Positions 17,605-26,002 of a stretch of 36,215 bases of DNA are shown here, one piece after another (position 1 is the stretch's first letter; every line of letters starts with the position of its first letter). The notes beneath the pieces were generated by a model. It ran no database searches. It saw only the letters and a program-made list of their open reading frames with translations, and was not told where the DNA came from. Made by a program: the position numbers and the translations under genes. Location: contig JAEOTP010000039.1 of assembly GCA_016839765.1 (NCBI GenBank), positions 1 through 36,215 of the forward strand, in the 5' to 3' direction. This DNA comes from Promethearchaeota archaeon. GTDB taxonomy: Archaea; Asgardarchaeota; Lokiarchaeia; Sigyniarchaeales; SOKP01.

Positions 17605-18663
17605 ATGGAACAAAAAGTATTAAAAAAAGATCAAATCGTAAAATTATATAATGATTTAGTTAAAGACTATAATTTTTATGCACCGATTAAAGAAAAGAGA
17701 AACATAATTTTTGGAAAAATCACAAATCCAGAAGATATAGTGCTAAATTATTATAATTCTAAGGTTCCACCTAAAGAAATATTATTTCCACAGACGGATA
17801 TTCTTTTTGAATATAAGATTAATGGTAAAGAGATTGAAATTGAAGAACCTAAAAAGTTAGATGAGAAAAATATTATTTTTGGAATAAGACCCTGCGACGC
17901 TCATAGTTTTATTTTATTAATGAATTTTTTCTCTCAAGGGGAATTCAAAGATGAAATAATTATGAATAGAAGAGAAAATACAACTCTGATAGGAATTGGT
18001 TGTAATACTCCAAAAAGCACTTGTTTCTGTACATCAATTGAAGGAAATCCATTTCAAAAGGAGGATATGGATATTTTTTTAGTTGATTTACAAGATAAAT
18101 ATCTCGTTGAGGGAATAAGTGATAAAGGTAAAAAGTTAATTAAAAGACTCTCGTGGCTTACTGATGCAACAAACGCAGATATAGAAATGGCTCAAGAATT
18201 AGGAAAAAAGGCAGAGGAAGCAATTGTAACAAAAATAGATTTAAAGAATATTGATAAAATTTTGGATCCAAATTTTGATCATCAAATATGGAAAGAAGTC
18301 AGTGAAATTTGTATAGGATGTGGAACATGTTCCTTTCTATGCCCAACATGTACTTGTTTTGATGTAATTGATGAAAACGTTCCAAATGAGAATCGTGGAA
18401 GAAGAGTTAGAATATGGGACACCTGTCAATCTTGCCTCTATACATTACATACTAGCGGTCATAATCCACGTAATAGCTGTATAGAAAGGGTTAGAAATAG
18501 GATATTACATAAATTTTGTTATTATCCCGAGAATTATGGTATGTTGGGATGTGTTGGATGTGGTCGATGTGTTCAATTATGCCCTGCTAATAATGATCTT
18601 AGAGCAATAATTGAAAAAATCAATAAAATTGAACAAAAAAAGGAGGAGAAAGTTACTGTCTAA
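17605..18663 (+). CDS. flxB: FlxB-like / sulfhydrogenase-beta-type iron-sulfur protein
   Basis: This 352-residue protein belongs to the HydB/AsrA family, whose members carry electrons between an NAD(P)H-flavin subunit and a partner enzyme. Marks are GIRPCDAHSF near 93-102, GIGCNTPKSTCFCTS near 130-144, and two ferredoxin motifs: C236/239/242/246 followed by PTCTCFD, and C316/319/322/326 followed by PAN. A CQSCLYTLHTSGHNPR block lies between them, as in the family. It sits 16 nt after flxC with an AAGGTGAT ribosome site, and its last codons overlap the start of flxA. Cytosolic. Confidence 0.88.
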   Translation: MEQKVLKKDQIVKLYNDLVKDYNFYAPIKEKRNIIFGKITNPEDIVLNYYNSKVPPKEILFPQTDILFEYKINGKEIEIEEPKKLDEKNIIFGIRPCDAHSFILLMNFFSQGEFKDEIIMNRRENTTLIGIGCNTPKSTCFCTSIEGNPFQKEDMDIFLVDLQDKYLVEGISDKGKKLIKRLSWLTDATNADIEMAQELGKKAEEAIVTKIDLKNIDKILDPNFDHQIWKEVSEICIGCGTCSFLCPTCTCFDVIDENVPNENRGRRVRIWDTCQSCLYTLHTSGHNPRNSCIERVRNRILHKFCYYPENYGMLGCVGCGRCVQLCPANNDLRAIIEKINKIEQKKEEKVTV

Positions 18664-19495
18664 TCCGTATATCCCGATGCTTACAACAGTCAAAGATATT
18701 ATTTCTGAGAATAAAGTAAATGATATAAAAACACTTGAATTAGTTTTCAAGAATGAGGAGGATTATAAAAGTTTTCAATATATACCAGGACAATTTGCGG
18801 AGATAAGTCTTATTGGAAAAGGAGAATGTCCTATAGGGATAGCCTCCTCTCCCACAGAAGTAGGTTCTATTATGTTTACTATAAAAAAGATGGGAACAGT
18901 GACTTCAGGGTTTCATAATTGTGAGGTGGGGGATACGGTTGGTTTAAGAGGACCTTGTGGAAATGGATGGCCAATAGAAGAAATGAAAGGTAAAAATATT
19001 GTTGTAATAGGAGGTGGTTTTGCATTTTCAACACTAAGATCACTAATTATTTATATATTAGACGATAAGCATCGCAAAGACTATAAAAATATAACTGTTG
19101 TTTATGGAAATCGTGATTCAGGAGAGGTACTATATCAGCCAGACTTAGAAGATTGGAAAAAAAGGGATGATATTAATGTGATACTAACTATTGATCGCGA
19201 AGAAGAGGGATGGACTGATAAAGTAGGATTTGTTGCTCCTGTTGTTAAGGAAGTCGCTCCATCTCCCGAGAATGCTATTGCTGTTGTATGTGGTCCTCCC
19301 ATAATGATTAAAACAACTATTGCCGTACTTGAAGAATTAAAATTTAAAGATGAGCAAATTTTAAATTCTTTAGAAATGAGGATGAAATGCGGAATTGGTA
19401 AATGTGGAAGATGTAATATTGGTAATAAATTTGTATGTGTTGATGGCCCAGTTTTTTCTCTGGCAGAACTTAAAGAAATGCCAAGTGAATATTAA
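18656..19495 (+). CDS. flxA: FlxA-like FAD/NAD(P)H-binding oxidoreductase, apparent CTG start
   Basis: This is the NAD(P)H-oxidising subunit, of the ferredoxin-NADP-reductase / sulfhydrogenase-gamma type. The FAD-binding IPGQFAEISLIG is followed by GIASSP, the NAD loop VVIGGGFAFSTL, VVCGPPIMIK and a C-terminal [2Fe-2S]-type set MKCGIGKCGRCNIG...FVCVDGP. Start choice: the conserved N-terminus of such proteins is (M)SNPYIPM. Here that is CTG-TCT-AAT-CCG at 18656, 9 nt after AGGAGG (18641-18646) and overlapping the flxB stop by 8 nt. An ATG at 18611 lies upstream of the ribosome site and gives a Lys-rich tail. The next ATG (18677) is 30 nt away from the site. I choose CTG, giving 279 residues. 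Convergent with the giant HdrA gene. Confidence 0.88.
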   Translation: MSNPYIPMLTTVKDIISENKVNDIKTLELVFKNEEDYKSFQYIPGQFAEISLIGKGECPIGIASSPTEVGSIMFTIKKMGTVTSGFHNCEVGDTVGLRGPCGNGWPIEEMKGKNIVVIGGGFAFSTLRSLIIYILDDKHRKDYKNITVVYGNRDSGEVLYQPDLEDWKKRDDINVILTIDREEEGWTDKVGFVAPVVKEVAPSPENAIAVVCGPPIMIKTTIAVLEELKFKDEQILNSLEMRMKCGIGKCGRCNIGNKFVCVDGPVFSLAELKEMPSEY

Positions 19496-19546
19496 ATTAA
19501 AAGAATATAATATTCCTTTATTTAAATTTTAAGTATTTATTTTAGC

Positions 19547-22500
19547 CTAATTAGTTCCAATTTTTGCTTTACTCACTTTACCTGGGATTTTCGATTCTCC
19601 AACCTTTTTGATTATTTCTGTAAATTCTGATATGCGTTCTGAGAATTGTTTCCCCTCACTCGCGGAAATTTGATGGATTTGAATTCTTTCTTCTTCAATT
19701 CCAATCATCTTTAATAATTTCTGAAGGTTCTCCAATCGAAGATATGCATTTTCATTCCCACTTATATAGTGACAATCTCCAAGGTGACACCCTGCTATAA
19801 ATACACCATCCGCTCCATCCAAAAATGCCTTTAAAATATAACTCTTAGACATACCTCCTGAGCACATGACTCTAATAATTCTTATATTTGGAGGATACTG
19901 ATATCTACTTACGCCTGCTAGATCGGCACCGGCGTATGAGCACCAATTACAGAGAAATGCGACTATTCTTGGTTCCCAAACCTTTTCTTCCGATTTAACT
20001 GCTTCAGCAATCATTGGTTTTATCTGATCATTTCCAAAATGACTCATAGATATAGCAGAAACCGGACATTCTGCGAAACAAGTTCCACATCCTTTACAAA
20101 GAGCCTTAATTACGTGAGCTTTCTTTATATCATTATTATATAAACCCATTTGTTTAGTAGTCTCGACTAACTCAATGGCGTTATAGGGGCAAATTTCGGC
20201 ACATTGACCACAACCTATACATTTTTCTTCATTAACATTGGAAGTTACACCCTCAGTCTCTAAAAATTCTTTTGATAATATTGTCATTGCTCTAGCTGCT
20301 GCAGACTTCGCTTGAGCTATACTTTCAATTATATTTGCCGGTGCTCGTGCAGTTCCACATAAAAAGATTCCATCTGTTGCGAAATCAGAAGGTCTCAACT
20401 TAACATGAGCTTCTAAGAAGAAATTATCCTCATTAAGAGGGACTTTAAGTAATTTAGCTAACTCACTATTTCCCTCAGGAGCTACAATTCCTGCACTTAA
20501 AACAACCAAATCCGTGTTAAGTTTAATTTCTCCTATATCTGACTTGTTTAGTATAAGTTGTAAGATATTATCTTTTGCAATAACTTTGGGTGGTTGTGTT
20601 TCATCAAATCTAATAAAGAGAATGCCCTTAGCTCTAGCGAGATTATAGTATTTCTCCTTAAAACCATAAGTCCTAATATCACGAAATAAAATGGTAATAT
20701 TAATATCTGGGTTAATCTCTTTTGCTTTTAACGCATTCTTTATTGCTTCTGCACAGCACATCCTACTGCAATAAGGATTTTCTTCGTTTCTAGAACCTAT
20801 ACATTGGATCATAACAATTGATTTCAGTTCCTTTATTTTTTTTTCCTCCATAAAAAGAATTTCTTCGAGTTTTGATTGAGTTATAATTCTCTCATCGTAA
20901 TTAAATAAGAACTCGTTATCTTTAGGAGTATATTCCTCTGTTCCTGTCGCTACAATAATAATTCCATGATTCAAATTCTCTGTTTCATTTTCTCTTTCAG
21001 AAATTATTTCTGTGGTAAAATTACCTAGATAGCCTGTTACGGAATTAATGTTAGCTTCGAGAAAAACATTAATGAATTCATGATTATTGACTCTTTCTAC
21101 TAAATTACTAATTAATTTTTGGACATCATTGTTTTCTAAAGTTTGAAAAATTTTATTTGAGAAACCACCCAACCTATTGCTTTTTTCAACTAAATATGTT
21201 GTATACCCCTGATCTGCTAAATTTAAAGCTGCTGTCATTCCAGCTACACCGCCTCCAATAACCAATCCTTTATTAATTACTTCTACTCTTTGCTCTTGTA
21301 AAGGAACTAAATTTCTTGCTTTTGCGACAGACATTCTAACCAAATCTTTAGCTTTCTGTGTAGCTTCTTCTGGTTCATGCATATGTACCCAGGAACATTG
21401 ATCCCTAATATTTGCTAAATCAAAAAGATATTTATTTAAACCTGCTTCTCTTATTGTTGCTTGGAATAACGGTTCATGCGTTCTAGGCGTGCAAGAAGCA
21501 ACGATTACTCTATTTAGGTTATGTTTCTTTATCTTTTCTTTAATAATCGTTTGGGTATCAGCTGAGCAAGTATATAAGTTTCTTTCAGCATATACTACAT
21601 CTGGTAATTTGCTTGCATATTCAACTACTTCAGGAACATCAACAACACCTCCGATATTAATTCCGCAATGGCAAACAAAAACTCCAATTCGAGGTGGTTC
21701 TCCACTAACATCGATTTCATCATAATATTTCTTTTCAGGAACTAAAGTATTTCTAACATCAGATAGAAGAACATTTACGGCTCCTGCGGTTGCACTAGCT
21801 TCAATAACAGTTTCTGGAATATCCTTGGGTTCTTTAAACGTTCCACATACATAAACACCTGGTCTTGAAGTCTCAATTGGATTAAAATTAGTTGTTTTAC
21901 AGAAGTCATATTCATTTAATCCAACATTTAATTTTTTTGCTAATGCTATAGCGTTTGGATTAGGTTGTAATCCTACAGATAAAATAACCATGTTAAAAAT
22001 TTCTTCAACAATTTCTCCTTCATCAGTTTCGTACCTAATTTTCAAGTCATTGGATTCGGCAATTTCTTTAATACTAGAAATTCTACTTCTAATATACCTT
22101 ATGCCATAATCACTTTTAGCTCGTTCAATGTATTTATCAAAATCTTTTCCGTATGCTCTTATATCCATGCTAAAAATGGTAAGTTCAAGAGTGTTTAAAT
22201 GTTCTTTAGCTATAACAGCTTCTTTTGTAGTATACATACAACACACTGAAGAGCAGTATTCATGATTTATTTTTTTATCTCGAGAACCAACGCATTGCAA
22301 AAATGCTATTTTTTTCGGATGTGTGTTATCCGAAGGACGAATTACTTCTCCCTTAAATGGGCCAGAAGCATTGAGAATACGTTCGAAACCTATACTTGAT
22401 ATAACATTTGGATATTCACCATATCCATAAATATTTCCTATTTTTGGTTCATATTCATCAGATCCAAGGGCTAATATTACAGCCCCAATATTGATAGAGA

Positions 22501-24493
22501 TTATTTCATCAGCTAAATTATGATCAATTGCGTTTGCTTGGCAAGTTCTCACACATTCGAAGCACTCGCAGCAAGATCCACAATTAAGACAGCGGTTTGC
22601 TTCTTTAATAGAAGAATCTTCATCCATAGTGCTAGCAACTTCATTAAAATTATATATCCGTTCTTCGGGTAAACATATTGAGAACTCACCTCTATCTTGA
22701 CACGCTATATTATCAATGTCTTGAATATCAGCAATAGTAACTACATCCTCTACTTTATAATCAGAGATGGTTTCTTTTAAATCGGAAATTTCTTCTCCTT
22801 TTAGATATTTCTCCATCACTATAGCTGCTTTATTTCCTGTCGCTATTGCTTCTATAGCAGAGGCAGCACCAGTGATGATCTCTCCTCCAGCGAAGACACC
22901 AGGGATATTAGTTTCAAAAGTTGTTTGGTCTGCTTCAATATAACCCCATTTATTAATATTTAATTTCTTCTGAGAAGCAGATTCTATTAATGAACAATCT
23001 GATTCTTGTCCTACTGAAATTATTAAAGTATCGATCTTCATCTTGAATTCAGAACCTTCAATTGCGATAGGTCTTCGCCTTCCAGATTCATCAGGTTTAC
23101 CAAGTTTCATTTGCACGCATTCAATTTCAGAAATCTTAACTCCCTTATCACTGGCATCTTTAGTGGGTACGGTTAAAAATTTAAATTCAATGCCCTCTTC
23201 TCTTGCTCTTTTTATTTCTTCCCTTGAAGCAGGCATTTCTTGTTCAGATCGTCTATAAATAATTATTACTTTTTTTGCACCTAATCTTATGGATGAGCGA
23301 GCAACATCCATTGCAACATCTCCTCCGCCAACTACTCCTATAATTTTATCTTTAAGATTAGGTACATTTCTTGATAAATTTAATTCTCTTAGAAAATCAA
23401 CACCATATAATACATCTTCAATATCTTCACATTGAAAATCCATTTTACGACTATTATGAAGGCCTATAGCTATAAAAATAGCTTTATAACCTTGGTTTTT
23501 TAAATCTTCTAAGGTTAAATCAGAACCTACAGGTGTATTGGTTTTTATTTCAACGCCCAGTTTCTTAATATATTCAATATCTCTTTCTAAGATTTCTGGT
23601 GGCAATCTATAATCAGGGATTCCCAGTCTTAGCATTCCACCCGCAACAGGTTCTTTTTCAAAAATTGTCACGGAATACCCACGTTTTGCAAGGTGATAAG
23701 CAACAGTAAGTCCCGTTGGACCTGAACCAATAATAGCAACTTTTTCTTCCTTTTTATCTTCTAAGAATGTGATTTCTTCTTCAAGATTATCCATAACATA
23801 ATCTGCTACAAATCTTTTTAAGCCACAAATATTAATAGGATCATCTATTTCCGCTCTATTACATTCTAATTCACAAAAATGAGGACAAATTCGTCCTATA
23901 ACAGAGGGAAGGGGACATCTCTCTCTAATTAAGTTCAAGGCTTCTTGATAACTTTTTTTGGAGATTAAAGCAACATATCCTTGGGCATTTACATGAGCAG
24001 GACAAGCATCCACGCAGGGAGGAGTTCCTCGTTTTTCTATTTGTACTTTAAATGGTACCGCCTGAGGGAACTGAAGATATATCGCTTTTCTATTATTCAA
24101 TTTCTGATTAAATTCATCAGGAATTTGAACAGGGCACTCTTGAATGCAATCCCCACAACCCGTACATTTATCTTCATAGATATATCTTGTTCTTTTATTA
24201 ATTGTAGCATTAAAATTACCTGCCTTACCTTCCAGATTTATGATATCTGCGTATGTAATCAATTCAATATTTGGATGTCTATCTACAGCAACGAGTTTTG
24301 GGGCTAAAATACACATAGAACAGTCATTTGTTGGGAAAGTTTTATCTAATTGAGCCATAACTCCTCCAATGGATGGTTCCTTCTCAACAAGATAAACCTT
24401 GAGACCAGCATCTGCTAAATCTAATGCTGCTTGACAACCCCCTATTCCTGCTCCAACAATCATTACAGCCCCAACTTTATTCTTTTCGCTCAA
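19547..24493 (-). CDS. Giant fusion: HdrA with nested NADPH dehydrogenase, second HdrA, and MvhD
   Basis: This 1648-residue chain begins with TTG after GGAGG, 7 nt upstream. Module 1, HdrA-like: FAD loop GAGIGG (14-19), TFPTNDCSMCILAPKLV (52-68), cluster C110/113/116/120. Inserted after FPQAVP (143-148) is a GltD/NfnB-like NADPH module, 155-634: cysteines 160, 164, 203, 207, 211; FAD loop GSGPTG (256-261); NADPH loop VVGGGDVAMD (388-397). HdrA sequence resumes at CLNCGSCCECFECVRTC (635-651) and runs to ~920. Module 2, 935-1410: CHCGINIGG, CTPRTHEP, GGGVAG, without the mid-domain ferredoxin. Then come two ferredoxin motifs (1425-1435, 1466-1476) and an MvhD domain (1505-1635). It likely joins NADPH oxidation to ferredoxin and HdrD reduction in one chain. 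Domain reading is strong; reaction direction is inferred. Confidence 0.92.
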   Translation of the reverse strand: MSEKNKVGAVMIVGAGIGGCQAALDLADAGLKVYLVEKEPSIGGVMAQLDKTFPTNDCSMCILAPKLVAVDRHPNIELITYADIINLEGKAGNFNATINKRTRYIYEDKCTGCGDCIQECPVQIPDEFNQKLNNRKAIYLQFPQAVPFKVQIEKRGTPPCVDACPAHVNAQGYVALISKKSYQEALNLIRERCPLPSVIGRICPHFCELECNRAEIDDPINICGLKRFVADYVMDNLEEEITFLEDKKEEKVAIIGSGPTGLTVAYHLAKRGYSVTIFEKEPVAGGMLRLGIPDYRLPPEILERDIEYIKKLGVEIKTNTPVGSDLTLEDLKNQGYKAIFIAIGLHNSRKMDFQCEDIEDVLYGVDFLRELNLSRNVPNLKDKIIGVVGGGDVAMDVARSSIRLGAKKVIIIYRRSEQEMPASREEIKRAREEGIEFKFLTVPTKDASDKGVKISEIECVQMKLGKPDESGRRRPIAIEGSEFKMKIDTLIISVGQESDCSLIESASQKKLNINKWGYIEADQTTFETNIPGVFAGGEIITGAASAIEAIATGNKAAIVMEKYLKGEEISDLKETISDYKVEDVVTIADIQDIDNIACQDRGEFSICLPEERIYNFNEVASTMDEDSSIKEANRCLNCGSCCECFECVRTCQANAIDHNLADEIISINIGAVILALGSDEYEPKIGNIYGYGEYPNVISSIGFERILNASGPFKGEVIRPSDNTHPKKIAFLQCVGSRDKKINHEYCSSVCCMYTTKEAVIAKEHLNTLELTIFSMDIRAYGKDFDKYIERAKSDYGIRYIRSRISSIKEIAESNDLKIRYETDEGEIVEEIFNMVILSVGLQPNPNAIALAKKLNVGLNEYDFCKTTNFNPIETSRPGVYVCGTFKEPKDIPETVIEASATAGAVNVLLSDVRNTLVPEKKYYDEIDVSGEPPRIGVFVCHCGINIGGVVDVPEVVEYASKLPDVVYAERNLYTCSADTQTIIKEKIKKHNLNRVIVASCTPRTHEPLFQATIREAGLNKYLFDLANIRDQCSWVHMHEPEEATQKAKDLVRMSVAKARNLVPLQEQRVEVINKGLVIGGGVAGMTAALNLADQGYTTYLVEKSNRLGGFSNKIFQTLENNDVQKLISNLVERVNNHEFINVFLEANINSVTGYLGNFTTEIISERENETENLNHGIIIVATGTEEYTPKDNEFLFNYDERIITQSKLEEILFMEEKKIKELKSIVMIQCIGSRNEENPYCSRMCCAEAIKNALKAKEINPDINITILFRDIRTYGFKEKYYNLARAKGILFIRFDETQPPKVIAKDNILQLILNKSDIGEIKLNTDLVVLSAGIVAPEGNSELAKLLKVPLNEDNFFLEAHVKLRPSDFATDGIFLCGTARAPANIIESIAQAKSAAARAMTILSKEFLETEGVTSNVNEEKCIGCGQCAEICPYNAIELVETTKQMGLYNNDIKKAHVIKALCKGCGTCFAECPVSAISMSHFGNDQIKPMIAEAVKSEEKVWEPRIVAFLCNWCSYAGADLAGVSRYQYPPNIRIIRVMCSGGMSKSYILKAFLDGADGVFIAGCHLGDCHYISGNENAYLRLENLQKLLKMIGIEEERIQIHQISASEGKQFSERISEFTEIIKKVGESKIPGKVSKAKIGTN

Positions 24494-24577
24494 TTATATT
24501 CCTCCATTATTGAAAATTTCTTATATTCATACATTTTAAAAAAGATTATATATCATTTTTATTACACCTTGTCGTTC

Positions 24578-25786
24578 CTAAACAAGGAAAAGTAGTTCTC
24601 CAATAAAGTTTGCCAAATCTTTAACTTTAATCTTATTTTTTAAATTTTTGTGTTCCTCATCTAAAGAGGGTTCATTAAGATAACAATCGAAATGGGTTAG
24701 GCACTTCGGACAAGGCACAATTAAATATTCTGCTCCTGTTTCTATTGCTTCATTTATACGATTTTGTCTAAAAGTACGAGTTGATTCATTACATCCCATA
24801 AAAGCCGAAACTCCACAACAATTCGCGTCATCTCTAATATTTTCCATTTCAATTAATTCAACTCCCGGAATTTTCTTAAGTAATTCCCTCGGAGCATCAT
24901 ATAATTTTCCTCCCATACGCCCTAATCGACATGCATCGTGATATGTAACTTTAATTTTAGTTTCTTGGGGAAATCTAACATTTTCAAGGATTTTTTCCTT
25001 TAGAAAAAACTCGGAGAAATGCATAATCTTAAAATTGAAATCTTTTATGACTTTAGGATAATCAAATTTCCATATTCTATATCCTTCAGCACATCCTAAG
25101 ATAATTGTTTTAACACCCGCGTCTCTGTAAAGTTTAACATTATATTCGGCAAGTTTTTTAAACGTATTATTATCCCCTTTACCCCATAAAACATCATGCC
25201 CACAACACTTTTCATTTAATACGACTGGTACTATATTTGCCTCGTTTAATAAACCAATAATAGTTTTTGGTATATTTATATAATTGATATCTGATTTATA
25301 AAAAATAGTGTCCATAATAGGTAAACAACCAATAAAAAATGCAATTTCACCAGAATCTGTTGTTTTTAAAGAAGAATTTTCTAAAAATTCTAATTTATTT
25401 GGATGCAATTTACCATCTGACATAATTTTTGAGATGAGCGGAAATATTTCATCATGGGTCTCACAATGAATGATTTTGTCTATTTGATTTTGATTATGGA
25501 TAGCGATTTTTCTCAATTCTAATATTAATTCTGGAAATCTAACACCAACCTTTTCTTGTGTCATGGGACAATAATTTGAACAAAGACCACAAGTAAGACA
25601 ATCCCATATATTATGTTTCTCTAAAACTTCATTTATTGGTGAAAAAAGTAAATCTACAATTAATTTTTGGGGATAGAAAACATCTATATGAGAAAGTGGA
25701 CATACATTAACACAGCGATTACAATTATAGCAATAATTAGCCATATCATTTATCTTTTTAATTATATCCCCTGAAATGTTGTTCAC
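24578..25786 (-). CDS. HdrD-type (HdrC-HdrB fused) iron-sulfur protein
   Basis: This 402-residue protein has an HdrC-like N-terminus with two ferredoxin motifs (C19/22/25/29 and C63/66/69/73) and an HdrB-like C-terminus with two CCG domains. The first CCG has C154, C194-C195 and C232 but lacks the final Cys (GCAEGY). The second is complete: C286, C323-C324, C359 and C362. This is the layout of HdrD, GlcF and related disulfide or hydroxyacid reductases. It lies 84 nt upstream of the giant HdrA gene on the same strand, so it is its likely catalytic partner. The start is GTG at 25786 with no good ribosome site; ATG at 25744 is an alternative just before the first cluster. Confidence 0.87.
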   Translation of the reverse strand: MNNISGDIIKKINDMANYCYNCNRCVNVCPLSHIDVFYPQKLIVDLLFSPINEVLEKHNIWDCLTCGLCSNYCPMTQEKVGVRFPELILELRKIAIHNQNQIDKIIHCETHDEIFPLISKIMSDGKLHPNKLEFLENSSLKTTDSGEIAFFIGCLPIMDTIFYKSDINYINIPKTIIGLLNEANIVPVVLNEKCCGHDVLWGKGDNNTFKKLAEYNVKLYRDAGVKTIILGCAEGYRIWKFDYPKVIKDFNFKIMHFSEFFLKEKILENVRFPQETKIKVTYHDACRLGRMGGKLYDAPRELLKKIPGVELIEMENIRDDANCCGVSAFMGCNESTRTFRQNRINEAIETGAEYLIVPCPKCLTHFDCYLNEPSLDEEHKNLKNKIKVKDLANFIGELLFLV

Positions 25787-25967
25787 CCGCTCGATATTAA
25801 TAATCTTTTTCTTAAACGTAGTTATTTTTCTAAGATAAAATTAATTAAATCAAATTCTGTATAAGATAAAATTTGCTCTATTTTTCTAATTTATGGTTTT
25901 CTTTAAAAAGAATTAGTATTAAAAATTAACTCATCACGAATATTTTTTATTTAAATTTATTGAGTTT

Positions 25968-25977
25968 AAAAAAAAAA
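25968..25977 (-). terminator. Oligo-T terminator after the GTPase gene
   Basis: A run of ten A on the plus strand is T10 on the minus strand, about 25 nt past the stop of the GTPase gene. It is a good archaeal terminator. It separates the GTPase transcript from the HdrD-giant HdrA pair downstream. Confidence 0.5.
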
Positions 25978-26002
25978 GAAACTGGCTTAAAACTAACGAC
26001 TT

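Noticed and set aside
18611-18613. ATG as the start of flxA
   Set aside because: It precedes the AGGAGG ribosome site and adds a Lys-rich stretch that only mirrors the flxB coding sequence in another frame.
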